Shown here: positions 46,371 through 55,473 of the stretch, one piece after another | How the letters are laid out: every line of letters begins with the position of its first letter | Position numbering within the stretch: position 1 is the first letter of the stretch | NCBI GenBank assembly: GCA_014381825.1 | Contig: JACNKX010000191.1 | Coordinates: forward strand, 41,126-105,125 | Reading direction: 5' to 3' | Source of the DNA: Planctomycetota bacterium | GTDB taxonomy: Bacteria > Planctomycetota > Planctomycetia > Pirellulales > Pirellulaceae | DNA: 64,000 bases | Program-made: the position numbers and the translations under genes | The notes under the pieces: model-generated | The model's input: the letters and a program-made list of their open reading frames with translations, nothing else | What the model was told of the DNA's origin: nothing | Databases searched by the model: none

Positions 46371-48743
46371 TCATTCTTGCGGTTCAGCTGCCTCGTTGTC
46401 AATCGTTGCATCAACGGGCACTTCGTCTATACCATCCTCAGTGTTGTTCGTCCAAAACCGTGCAAACTCGGCTGGTAACTGCGGAGCGGACCCTTTGGGC
46501 GCAACCTTCGTGTTGGAGTCTATCGGAATCTCAGCTTTCCAGTGAAACCAAGTGCCAAGCATCCATAGCTCGATGCGAGCGCCGCGACGGCCCCACCCAA
46601 GAACGCCAGGTGCCCATCGCTTCGCATCGACAGCATGGATGTTCCCGTTGATGTCTGTCTCGTAGTTTGTCACCATGTTGCCCCCTTTTTTGCGCCCTTC
46701 GCCAGTATGAACATCCAAATTGGCTCGTATTCTCTTCTGCTGATCGACATCCAGGATCTCATCCAACTGCGTCCAGAGGCTCTCTTCTAACTTCGCAATC
46801 TCGGCCTCTGGAAACTCGCTGATTGTAATGACAAGATGGCCTAGGTCGTCCGTTTCGCGAGTCATGTGTTGTGGTTCAATTTCTAAATAGGCACGATAGA
46901 TGGATTGGAGGATTTGATTGACGAGCGGTATTTGATCCGCGCGCAATCCGTACGCTCCTTCGCCGTACAAACTCAAGACCGGTCCTTTGTCTGTCAGTTC
47001 CCAAGCCCCAGCATTGCTCTGCTCTCGAATCAGACGTTCTGCATCATCCGCCCGAACGCTATCCAATACCTGGTCACGCTCCAGATGTGCAACTCGTCGC
47101 GCAGAAGTATCCCAAGACAAGAGCAACACTCCCGACAACAGGCACCCACCAAGCATGAGTACTAAGGCCACCGTAGCGATCGCGCATCCCGCTCCGCCTG
47201 AACTCTGCGACGTGTGGCGTCCCCTGGGGCTTCGAGGCCCTTCTACTGAGTGCCGTTTCGCAATGGCAACGATCAGCTGCATTCCAAAGACCATCACGAG
47301 TACACCGATCGTTGTAAGAATCGGAAATCCAGTCATGAAGGCATCCGCCCAAGGCTCGAAAACATTGACTGCGGCGGGGTCTCTTCCCATCGCACTCAGC
47401 CCGTGAACTGCGAATGCCGCTCCACCATACCCGTAGTACCCGACTGCCAATCCTCCCATTGCGACGCTGCCAAGCGCGAAGCCTCCACACGAGAAACCAA
47501 GCCCCGCAGCTGCGCCACCAATGGCGACCAGAATACCGACCGCGGCACCTCCGAAACTGAAGAGCCCGACCGCGGCACCACCCGACGCGAACACGCCAAT
47601 CGCCGCTCCTCCGATCGCAATGCCACCCACGGCCACGTCACCGATGGCGATGATTCCTTTGGCAATTCGCTTGCGACCGGTCTTGGGATCGATTCCTGTC
47701 GCCACGTGAATCAACGGCCACCCGAACAATTCCGTCTTCGATCGATAGTCGCAGCCTTGCATGCGGCGGACATGCGGCGCTAGGTTCGCGTATTCGCTAA
47801 TCGCCTCGACGTCCGTCTTAATCTCGCTGGCGTGTTGATAGCGACGCGAGGGTTCCTTCTGCAAGGTACGCAGGACGACGTCATCGACACGAACGTCGAG
47901 TCGAACTTTTTGCGATGGGGCGTCAAAGCGACCAAGAGGCAGTTCGCCCGTGAGCATCTCGTAAAACACGACGCCGAGCGAATAGATATCCGCGCGATGA
48001 TCGACTTCGTGCGAACCTTGCATCTGCTCTGGGGCCATGTATCTCGGAGTGCCCATTACCTGATTCGTTCCCGTCAGTGTAAAGTTATCTTGTGCCTGGC
48101 CGAGCAATCGCGCCAATCCAAAGTCCGCGATCTTCACTCGCCCTCGTTTATCAAGCAGGATATTCTCGGGCTTGATATCACGATGCACGACACCCTCGTC
48201 ATGCGCGTATTGCAAGGCTTCGCAGATCTGCGGGACGATCGCAAAAGCTTCCTCCGGCGTTAGTTCTTTCGTTTGAATCGCCTCGCGAAGATTGACGCCA
48301 TCGACGTACTCCATCAGTAGATAGTACAAGCCTCCGGCGATTCCCGAATCGTGAACGCCGACGATGTTGGGATGACTCAGCTTCGCCAGCGCTCGCGCTT
48401 CACGGGCGAAGCGTTCGGCAAACGACGGGTCTTGGCCAACTTCAGGCGGCAGAATCTTCAGCGCTACCATGCGATCGAGACCACGTTGCCGCGCCTTGTA
48501 CACCGCTCCCATACCGCCATGACCGACCAAGTCGAGGATCTCAAGTTGCGGGAAGTGCTGCGCAAGTTCGTGCGGTTTCGGCGGCGTAAACGCGCCTGCT
48601 CGCTCGTCGGTTTCAGCTCGTGAGTCCGTCCGCATCCCAACTCCAAGCAAACACTGTGGGCAGACGCCGGAAGGAGCATCGCTGGGGAGCGAACGACCGC
48701 ATTGTGGGCATTGGGCCTGCGGGAATTGGGCTGATGAGTGCAT
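46371..48743 (-). CDS. Membrane Ser/Thr protein kinase with N-terminal zinc ribbon and Gly/Ala repeat
   Basis: This is a 790-aa protein. Residues 11-36 form a CPQCGR/CPQC zinc ribbon. The kinase domain is at about 67-330 with GHGGMGAVYKA, catalytic HRDIKPENILLD, DFGLARL and APEQ, all intact. Residues of about 365-460 are a long run of hydrophobic GGAAxG-type units, and two membrane helices follow near 475-495 and 520-545. The C-terminal region of about 240 aa has no recognised domain. It lies beside an ECF sigma factor of the kinase-linked group, a known planctomycete arrangement, so it may phosphorylate or otherwise control that factor. Confidence 0.92.
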   Translation of the reverse strand: MHSSAQFPQAQCPQCGRSLPSDAPSGVCPQCLLGVGMRTDSRAETDERAGAFTPPKPHELAQHFPQLEILDLVGHGGMGAVYKARQRGLDRMVALKILPPEVGQDPSFAERFAREARALAKLSHPNIVGVHDSGIAGGLYYLLMEYVDGVNLREAIQTKELTPEEAFAIVPQICEALQYAHDEGVVHRDIKPENILLDKRGRVKIADFGLARLLGQAQDNFTLTGTNQVMGTPRYMAPEQMQGSHEVDHRADIYSLGVVFYEMLTGELPLGRFDAPSQKVRLDVRVDDVVLRTLQKEPSRRYQHASEIKTDVEAISEYANLAPHVRRMQGCDYRSKTELFGWPLIHVATGIDPKTGRKRIAKGIIAIGDVAVGGIAIGGAAIGVFASGGAAVGLFSFGGAAVGILVAIGGAAAGLGFSCGGFALGSVAMGGLAVGYYGYGGAAFAVHGLSAMGRDPAAVNVFEPWADAFMTGFPILTTIGVLVMVFGMQLIVAIAKRHSVEGPRSPRGRHTSQSSGGAGCAIATVALVLMLGGCLLSGVLLLSWDTSARRVAHLERDQVLDSVRADDAERLIREQSNAGAWELTDKGPVLSLYGEGAYGLRADQIPLVNQILQSIYRAYLEIEPQHMTRETDDLGHLVITISEFPEAEIAKLEESLWTQLDEILDVDQQKRIRANLDVHTGEGRKKGGNMVTNYETDINGNIHAVDAKRWAPGVLGWGRRGARIELWMLGTWFHWKAEIPIDSNTKVAPKGSAPQLPAEFARFWTNNTEDGIDEVPVDATIDNEAAEPQE

Positions 48744-48847
48744 GTGTCGATTCTACCGAGATTACGTGAGAGAAGTCGCCTTGAAACACGGCTGCACCAA
48801 CTAGTAACCCGTTTCGTCGAGAAGGTTACAAACTTTGCTAGTGATTT

Positions 48848-49573
48848 TCAAAGCTCCATCGCAGCAAAGAGTTGCTGTAGTTCGCTGTCGACCGTGTCCG
48901 GCTCGCTAACGGTGTGGGAGATCTCTTCTCGCAGGATCTGACCGCATCGCTTTCGCATTCGATGAGCAGCAACCTTGACAGCGGTCTCGCTCATCCCCAG
49001 CCGTTCGGCGACCTCGCGGTAAGGCGTGACGGTCCCCTGCCCCAAATGCCCCTTCAATTGCTCAAGCAGAGCGGCTTTGTCAGATCGCGCGTACTCGTCA
49101 CTCAATCGTAACATTGTCTGCTCTAACAAGGTCATTGCCCATCGCCGCTCGAAAATCTTTTCGGCTGTCGCTTCGTGAGAAGGTTCGTGTCGATAGCGAC
49201 CTTCAGCTGCCTCGACATCAAACGACAGAGGTGTCTTGCCGCCGCCTCGCTTCTGGGCGTTGTCGCGGCGCCATTGATTGGCGACGAAGTTATTCAGCGA
49301 CGCCAGAAGAAACGAACGGAAACGACCTCGCTGTTGATCCGCGAGCTGAACGCGATCCTTCTCAAGGAGTTCGGCGAAGAATGCTTGCGTCAAGTCTTGA
49401 GCTTCCGCCGCCTGATGGCCTTTGCGACGGACGTATGCATACAGTGGATACCAATACGTTTCGCATAGTGAAGCGAGAGCATCACGCGACTCGACGGAAG
49501 ACTCTTCACCAATGGCGGCGATCAGACTCCACCGCGTTGTGGCAAATTCGTGATGCTGGTCCGACGAAGCCAT
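48848..49573 (-). CDS. ECF sigma factor linked to a Ser/Thr kinase (ECF-STK type)
   Basis: This is a 241-aa protein. Region 2 contains LCETYWYPLYAYVRRKGH and AEAQDLTQAFFAELLEKD, a pattern typical of the kinase-linked group, and region 4 contains REVAERLGMSETAVKVAAHRMRKR. No anti-sigma gene is next to it; the kinase gene lies 104 nt downstream on the same strand. Phosphorylation replacing anti-sigma control is the usual hypothesis for this group. Confidence 0.93.
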   Translation of the reverse strand: MASSDQHHEFATTRWSLIAAIGEESSVESRDALASLCETYWYPLYAYVRRKGHQAAEAQDLTQAFFAELLEKDRVQLADQQRGRFRSFLLASLNNFVANQWRRDNAQKRGGGKTPLSFDVEAAEGRYRHEPSHEATAEKIFERRWAMTLLEQTMLRLSDEYARSDKAALLEQLKGHLGQGTVTPYREVAERLGMSETAVKVAAHRMRKRCGQILREEISHTVSEPDTVDSELQQLFAAMEL

Positions 49574-49635
49574 GAATCGAATCTCGCTGGGTTTGGGTCC
49601 CAGTATAACCGAGCTACGAAAAGCTTCGCCGCAGA

Positions 49636-51174
49636 TCAGTCCATAAACTCGACAAGTTCAGCGCTATGCCGAGGCATCTGAAGCATTCGCAAGGCGCGAG
49701 CTTCGAGCTGACGCACACGTTCGCGAGTGACTTGGAAGACCCTAGCCACCTCTTCGAGCGTATAGTTATAACCATCGCCGAGGCCGTACCGCATGTTGAG
49801 AATTTCGCGATCGCGCCAGCTCAAGTTCTGCATCACGGCGCGAAGACGCGTGCTAAGCATTTTCAATCCAGTGTTCTCGGCAGCGTCCTGCTCACTCATA
49901 TTCGGCAGCAGATCACCAAATTCGGTATCTTCGCCGCGACCAAGTCGCACGTGCAAGCTCGTCGGGAAGCTGCTCATTTGCAGTAGGTGTTGAGCCTCCT
50001 CGACGGGAAGCTCGGCCGCCTTGGCCAGTTCCTCGATCGTTGGTTCGCGACCAAAGTCGTGCGTCAGCGAAGCCTGTAGCTTGCGAACCTTCGTGACTTC
50101 CGTGGTCATGTGCACCGGAACTCGAATCGTCCGACTGTGATCTGCGACGGCTCGCGTGATTGCCTGTCGAATCCACCAAGTCGCATAGGTACAAAACTTA
50201 AAGCCACGTCGATACTCGAACTTCTCGACCGCCCGCATCAGTCCAGCGTTCCCTTCCTGAATCAGATCGCTGAACGTGAGGCCTCGCTTGCGATACTTCT
50301 TGGCGATCGAAACGACCAAGCGGAGATTCGCCGCTGAAAGCTGCTGCTTTGCGTCTTGATGCTCTTCCAATATCTTCTTCATCTTGCGGACTCGGTCGTG
50401 AAGTCCTGCTGGAGTCTGCTGCACAGAGCGAACCAATCGCTGGTACTCGGCAGCTAGTTGTCGACACTCGCCCACCTTCACGTCGTCCTCCTCGCATCGC
50501 GCGATCCCAGCTTTCAGGTACCGCAGCCGCTCATCGATCTTCACAACTTCATCGAACAAGTCCGTCAGGAATGGAAGCCGCAACCCGAGTTCTTCGACCA
50601 ATCGAACAGCTCGCCGCCGGCGGCGCACGATTCGTCGATACGCTTCTTGACGCGTGGTCTTGCCCAACGACTTGGAAGTCACCACGGCGAACTCCGCCTG
50701 ATTCAGCTCAAGGATCGCGTCGAGCGTTTTCAGATTATGCGGTAAACGTCCCAGAATGTGCTCCTTCTCCAAACGATCGCTCACGGAAACTTGGACCGTT
50801 CTGTCGAACGCCAGAGTTCCCTCGTGGACTCGGTGGAGCAAGCCAACCGTAGCCCGCAGGACATGATCACAGTCCAGCAACATCCGCCGGAAACGAGTGC
50901 GCGTCGTTTCGACTTGCCGGGCGAGTTCAATCTCTTGCGGACGCGTTAGAAGTGGAACTCGACCTATCTCGGAAAGGTAAAGCCTGATTGGATCGTCGAC
51001 CCAGGATGCTTCCTCGTCGGGATCGCGGCGTTCACGACGCTTAGGCGTCTCTTCGGCATCGCCGTCCGCCGAACGGAAAGCGTCCATCTCAAAGGCCTCA
51101 TCAAACTCAGACGACGCGGATTTAATGGATGCGGCGGCTGGAAACGAAATCGAATTGTAGGATGCGGTACTCAT
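49636..51174 (-). CDS. Primary-type RNA polymerase sigma factor (sigma-70 family)
   Basis: This is a 512-aa protein. Region 1.2 is DDPIRLYLSEIGRVPLLT, region 2 contains AANLRLVVSIAKKYRKRGL and YATWWIRQAI, region 3 follows, and region 4 ends with VTRERVRQLEARALRML. The first 65 residues are short and lack a clear region 1.1. A non-conserved helical insert is between regions 1.2 and 2 (about 100-260). This is the RpoD/SigA architecture, although planctomycetes may carry several such factors. Confidence 0.94.
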   Translation of the reverse strand: MSTASYNSISFPAAASIKSASSEFDEAFEMDAFRSADGDAEETPKRRERRDPDEEASWVDDPIRLYLSEIGRVPLLTRPQEIELARQVETTRTRFRRMLLDCDHVLRATVGLLHRVHEGTLAFDRTVQVSVSDRLEKEHILGRLPHNLKTLDAILELNQAEFAVVTSKSLGKTTRQEAYRRIVRRRRRAVRLVEELGLRLPFLTDLFDEVVKIDERLRYLKAGIARCEEDDVKVGECRQLAAEYQRLVRSVQQTPAGLHDRVRKMKKILEEHQDAKQQLSAANLRLVVSIAKKYRKRGLTFSDLIQEGNAGLMRAVEKFEYRRGFKFCTYATWWIRQAITRAVADHSRTIRVPVHMTTEVTKVRKLQASLTHDFGREPTIEELAKAAELPVEEAQHLLQMSSFPTSLHVRLGRGEDTEFGDLLPNMSEQDAAENTGLKMLSTRLRAVMQNLSWRDREILNMRYGLGDGYNYTLEEVARVFQVTRERVRQLEARALRMLQMPRHSAELVEFMD

Positions 51175-51216
51175 AATTCTCGTCGTTCTTACTTGTTCTT
51201 CTGATTGACTCGTCTT

Positions 51217-51714
51217 TTATTGTGATAGCTGTTCGCGAATCGTCGTTAACAGCTTTTTTGTGTCATACGGTTTCGACAAAAAGTCGGCGGCACCCAGTTC
51301 CTTGGCGCGAAGTTTCTCCTCTTGATCGGCCGACGCCGATACGACGATCACCGAAAGTCCGTGATCGTACTCGGCGATTCGTTCTAGCAAAGCCAGTCCG
51401 TCCATGCCGGGCATTCGCAGATCAAGGATCACACATCCACATCGATCGGCGTGAAAAACGTCCCAAAAGGCATCGGCTGATTCGTAAGTTTCTACTTGGA
51501 ACGTCTCGGCGAGCAAAAGCAATTCCAACGACTCGCGCATCTCGCGATCGTCGTCAACGACGAACACCGTCGGGATACTAAAGGGATCGACCGAGCTATT
51601 GGGCTGCGACTGATTCAAGGCTTGGCGATTCGCTTGGTCGCGCATCCAGTGGGCCTGGGCAGGACGAAGCGGCGTCACGAGTGAATCGGTTGGCGTGGTC
51701 TTCGTCGTTTGCAT
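51217..51714 (-). CDS. Stand-alone response-regulator receiver domain
   Basis: This is a 165-aa protein. A Gln/Asn/Pro-rich leader of about 45 residues is followed by a receiver: FVVDDDREMRESL, phospho-acceptor Asp in VILDLRMPGMDGL, and conserved Lys in LSKPYD. No output domain is present, so it probably acts by protein contact. The sequence resembles the FixJ-type receivers encoded nearby. Confidence 0.92.
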   Translation of the reverse strand: MQTTKTTPTDSLVTPLRPAQAHWMRDQANRQALNQSQPNSSVDPFSIPTVFVVDDDREMRESLELLLLAETFQVETYESADAFWDVFHADRCGCVILDLRMPGMDGLALLERIAEYDHGLSVIVVSASADQEEKLRAKELGAADFLSKPYDTKKLLTTIREQLSQ

Positions 51715-51887
51715 ATGGCGCGCGTCGAACGTCCTAAGTAGTAATGTCGAACTAACCTTATCGACTGTAGACTACGCCGATCTGCGATAATCTCAATTTG
51801 GCAAATCACCAGAGCACCTAGCCGCTGACTAGGTATCTCTCAAGGAAGACACATAACGCTTGCCCAAAGTTCACAGCTCGAAGCGGA

Positions 51888-52505
51888 CTATTGCTCGCGA
51901 GGGCGAACGATTTGTGCAAGTTCGAGCAACGAGTCGACGCGCATCTTGTCGAGCATGTTGCGACGGTGAAAGTCGACGGTCTTGGTGCTGAGCTTCAAAC
52001 GGTTCCCGATTTCCTTGGCATTATCACCGTCGACCAACAAGTCCATGATCTCCCGTTCGCGAGGCGTGAGCGTATCCAACAGATCCTGAGTCACTGCGTC
52101 CTCTCGTTCTTCATAGCGGCGCTGCTCGTCCTGTCGAAGAGCCTGGTGAACTCGTTCCAGAAGCTGTTGCGGACTGTATGGCTTCTGTATGAAATCAACA
52201 GCACCCGCCCGCATCGCTTCCACCGCCATCGGGACCTCTGCGTGTGCCGTGACAAGAATAATCGGCAGCTTTATCTGGTTGTCCGCCATCCATTTCTGTA
52301 GCTCCAGCCCGCTCATCCCCGGCATTCGAATGTCGCTGACCAGACAGCCACCGCGATCCTGGTCATAGTTGGCAACAAAGTCTTCGGCCGAATTGAAAAC
52401 CTCAGCATTCAGTTTCACCGACGCTAGCAGAAGAGAGACAGATTCTCGAAATTCGGGATCGTCGTCAACGACGAAGACAGAAGATTGTGCGTTGGCTACG
52501 GGCAT
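51888..52505 (-). CDS. FixJ-type response regulator with LuxR helix-turn-helix
   Basis: This is a 205-aa protein. The start at 52505 (MPVANAQS) is preferred, although TTG 52568, overlapping the sensor-kinase stop by 4 nt, is possible. The receiver has VVDDDPEFRESV, Asp in VSDIRMPGMSGLEL and Lys in IQKPYSPQQLL. The C-terminal HTH is LTPREREIMDLLVDGDNAKE and LSTKTVDFHRRNMLDKM. It is probably phosphorylated by the kinase encoded immediately upstream and activates transcription. Confidence 0.94.
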   Translation of the reverse strand: MPVANAQSSVFVVDDDPEFRESVSLLLASVKLNAEVFNSAEDFVANYDQDRGGCLVSDIRMPGMSGLELQKWMADNQIKLPIILVTAHAEVPMAVEAMRAGAVDFIQKPYSPQQLLERVHQALRQDEQRRYEEREDAVTQDLLDTLTPREREIMDLLVDGDNAKEIGNRLKLSTKTVDFHRRNMLDKMRVDSLLELAQIVRPREQ

Positions 52506-52564
52506 CAGGAGGGAAGGCTGGGTGAGAACCAAGCATTGGTAATGCGGGAAATTGAATTCAGCGA

Positions 52565-54109
52565 TCAATCCATCTTGGCATCATTAGCAGCGATTGGCAA
52601 ATCGACGGTTACCGTCGTTCCCGGGCCAACTTCGCTGGTGATCTCGATATTGCCACCGTGACCTTCCACGATGCCGTGCGCGATACTCAGCCCAAGGCCA
52701 GTGCCACCTTGTTTTTGCCGCGTCGAATAGAAGGGATCGAATGCGCGCTGCCGTTGCTCGACCGACATTCCCGGCCCATCATCTTCAACGGAGAAGCGAA
52801 CGCTTTCTTTCGTCCGAGCCGTGCGAACAGTCACCTGGATCGGACCTTCTGCCGAACGACTCGCATTATCGATCAGATTCGTTAGAACTTGCTCGATTTC
52901 TAGTTCGTTGATCCAAACCTGCGGCAAATCGTCGGCAAGTTGCAGATCAATCGTCGCAATCTCGCGCTCGGCATATGGCAGGGCCGAGACTCGGGCGTCT
53001 CGCACAACCGAGTTGATATCGACAAGCGACCGTTCCGTCGGCTCTTGCCGCGAGAATTTCAAGACGTTTTCGACGATCAAGCGGCATCGATGCGCGGAGC
53101 GTACGACGTTATCGAGGCATCGTTCCAACAGATGCTTGGCATCGGGATCGTCCTTGAATCGCATTGCGGCTTCGGCAGCATTCAACGCAGCTGCGATAGG
53201 ATTATTGATCTCGTGCGCGATCCCTGCGGCCATCGTCCCGATCGAAGCTAGTCGTTCGGCTCTGCGGAGCGCGCCTTCGGTTTGCTTTTGCTCGGTAATG
53301 TCTTGTCCGACCGATTGCAGCTCGAGCAAGTTACCTTCTTCGTCGAAGATGCCTCTCTCGGTCCAACGCTGCCATCGCGTTTCGCCGTCGGGCCCGATGC
53401 CTTTGTGTTCACCGCGTGCGACGGGGTTTTCGACCGTCAACGAGTCGATTCTACCTTGCAAGGCTTCGCGTTGCTCGTCGCTGGACATCCACGGAAACAG
53501 CGATTTGCCGATCAGCTCTTCGGGCGTTTTTCCGAAATAGCGACAGTATGCATCATTCACGAATGTGTGAGTGCCATCCGGGAGCCAGCGCACGATTAGC
53601 TCCGTCTGTCCTTCGACAACGCTTCGGTAACGCTCTTCACTCGCTCGCAGTTGTGCCGTGCGGCGAGCGACTCGTTCCTCCAACTCTGTATTCAGACTCC
53701 GGATCTCTAACTCGGCGCGTTTTCGCTCGACGCCATATCGAATCGAACGAACGAGCAACGAATCGCTAATCGCTTCATCCTTGACGAGGTAGTCTTCCGC
53801 GCCGCTTCGCAAGGCCTCCAGCGCAACGCCCTCGTCCGTGACTCCAGTCAGAACGATGATCGGCAGGTCAGACGCAACGGTTGAAAGACGTTCCAATCCT
53901 TCCAATCCATTGCAATCTGGCATCATTAGATCGAGCAAGATCACGTCAAACTCGCGCTGCGAAAGCAGGTCGACGGCTTCCGCCAATTGTGCGGCATGTT
54001 GCACTTGAAAGCGCGGCGAACGAACTGCTGCGAGCAATTGCATGACCAGCGCCGCATCGAGTTGGCTGTCCTCTACCAGAAGAACGTGAAATAAATCTCC
54101 ATCGCTCAC
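52565..54109 (-). CDS. Sensor histidine kinase with N-terminal receiver and PAS domain
   Basis: This is a 514-aa protein with no membrane helix. A receiver (about 8-125, Asp in LLDLMMPDCNG) is followed by a coiled coil, a PAS domain (about 165-285, SEERYRSVVEGQTELIVRW), a HisKA domain with phospho-His in IAHEINNPI (about 300) and an ATPase domain (NLIDNASRS, EDDGPGMS, GGTGLGLSIAHG). This resembles the soluble FixL/NtrB type. It pairs with the FixJ-like regulator downstream. Confidence 0.93.
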   Translation of the reverse strand: MSDGDLFHVLLVEDSQLDAALVMQLLAAVRSPRFQVQHAAQLAEAVDLLSQREFDVILLDLMMPDCNGLEGLERLSTVASDLPIIVLTGVTDEGVALEALRSGAEDYLVKDEAISDSLLVRSIRYGVERKRAELEIRSLNTELEERVARRTAQLRASEERYRSVVEGQTELIVRWLPDGTHTFVNDAYCRYFGKTPEELIGKSLFPWMSSDEQREALQGRIDSLTVENPVARGEHKGIGPDGETRWQRWTERGIFDEEGNLLELQSVGQDITEQKQTEGALRRAERLASIGTMAAGIAHEINNPIAAALNAAEAAMRFKDDPDAKHLLERCLDNVVRSAHRCRLIVENVLKFSRQEPTERSLVDINSVVRDARVSALPYAEREIATIDLQLADDLPQVWINELEIEQVLTNLIDNASRSAEGPIQVTVRTARTKESVRFSVEDDGPGMSVEQRQRAFDPFYSTRQKQGGTGLGLSIAHGIVEGHGGNIEITSEVGPGTTVTVDLPIAANDAKMD

Positions 54110-54125
54110 GCCGCCGACTCCACAA

Positions 54126-55265
54126 TTATTTCACATCCAGCATCCGCTCAAGCGCGATCAGCGACCACTTCGAAGTCTCCTCGTCGACCTCAATAGTGTT
54201 GATCGGCGTTCCGGCAGCGAGATTCTCCAAGCTCCAGCAGAGATGAGCCAAATCGATCCGGTACATCGTCGCACACATGCAAATGACGGGCGACAAGAAG
54301 TGGACTTCCTGCTCTGGATGTTCGGCCTTCAATCGATTCACCAGATGCAATTCCGTCCCGATCGCCCACTTCGTGCCGGTGGTTGCCGCTTCGACTTGCT
54401 TGATGATGTAGCCCGTCGAGCCGGACAGATCGGCAATATCGTTCACTTCTTGTGGACATTCTGGATGCACGAGAATCTTGATGCCTGGAGTCTTCTCCCG
54501 AAGCTGGTGGACGTGCTCCGGGCGAAACATCTGATGAACGCTGCAATGCCCCTGCCAGAGGATGACTTTGCTGTCGAGCAACGCCTGTTCCGTGTTCCCG
54601 CCGAAATCATCATCGTGTGGATTCCATACGGGCATCTGGTCGTTCGCGATTCCCATCTTGAGCGCTGTATTGCGCCCGAGGTGCTGGTCAGGAAAGAAGA
54701 GTACCCGGCTCGTTCGTTTGAACGACCATTCCAAAACTGCGGCGGCGTTGCTTGAAGTACAAACGATGCCACCATGTCTGCCGCAAAACGCCTTTAGACT
54801 GGCCGCAGAATTAATGTACGTAACGGGCGTGATGTCGTCGGTATCGATCACTTCGCCGAGGTCATCCCACGCGGCTTCCACTTGTTCGCTCGCGGCCATA
54901 TCGGCCATCGAACAACCGGCGGCCATATCGGGCAAGACAACAGTAACTCGATCCCCGGCCCGTTCCGTGAGTTTCTCTGGGCGATTCGCTAGGATGTCCG
55001 CCGTCTCGGCCATAAAGTGTACGCCGCAAAACGCGATGTAGCGACAATCACTGCTCGAAGCCGCCATCTGGCTCAGCTGGTAGCTATCACCCCGCAGATC
55101 GCTCAGTGCGATCACTTCATCCTGCTGGTAGTGATGCCCGAGGATCAGTAACTTCGGACCGAGAGATTCGCGAACAGCATTGATTCGCCGCGCGAGTTCA
55201 TCGTTCGCTAGCGACTTGTAAGGTGCCAACTCGTAGGTTGGAGCTGGATCAATCGCGGTAGACAT
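54126..55265 (-). CDS. nadA: Quinolinate synthase A
   Basis: This is a 379-aa protein. It condenses iminoaspartate with dihydroxyacetone phosphate to quinolinate, an early step of NAD synthesis. Three conserved Cys ligands of the 4Fe-4S cluster are visible in IAFCGVHFMAE, GGIVCTSSNAA and VICMCATMYR; other motifs are LGHHYQQDEV and HPECPQEV. No nadB or nadC is near. The start 17 nt upstream of the sensor kinase suggests a shared transcript. Confidence 0.95.
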   Translation of the reverse strand: MSTAIDPAPTYELAPYKSLANDELARRINAVRESLGPKLLILGHHYQQDEVIALSDLRGDSYQLSQMAASSSDCRYIAFCGVHFMAETADILANRPEKLTERAGDRVTVVLPDMAAGCSMADMAASEQVEAAWDDLGEVIDTDDITPVTYINSAASLKAFCGRHGGIVCTSSNAAAVLEWSFKRTSRVLFFPDQHLGRNTALKMGIANDQMPVWNPHDDDFGGNTEQALLDSKVILWQGHCSVHQMFRPEHVHQLREKTPGIKILVHPECPQEVNDIADLSGSTGYIIKQVEAATTGTKWAIGTELHLVNRLKAEHPEQEVHFLSPVICMCATMYRIDLAHLCWSLENLAAGTPINTIEVDEETSKWSLIALERMLDVK

Positions 55266-55406
55266 AGACTCGGAACCGATGAAATGACTCAGGTTTTTCG
55301 ACTTGCCCGCATTATAGACGGCCCGCGAGACGCTCGACAGCCTCGTGGTTCACCACCGTTTTGCAGAGGTTAGGCAAAGTTTGCGGGCACCACGACCGAT
55401 ATAAGA

Positions 55407-55438
55407 TGGCGACACAGTGTAGGTGGCGATACAGTGTA
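55407..55438 (+). repeat. Two 15-bp direct repeats upstream of the FliN-like gene
   Basis: TGGCGACACAGTGTA (55407-55421) and TGGCGATACAGTGTA (55424-55438) differ at one base and are spaced 17 bp apart. They lie 36-67 nt before the start codon and may be an operator or a local duplication. Confidence 0.65.
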
Positions 55439-55473
55439 ATAGAAGAGCCCGCAGCTAGCACGATCATCCAAGT

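Noticed and set aside
55407..55438. CRISPR-like repeat
   Set aside because: There are only two copies of 15 bp with a 2-bp gap, with no spacers and no cas genes.
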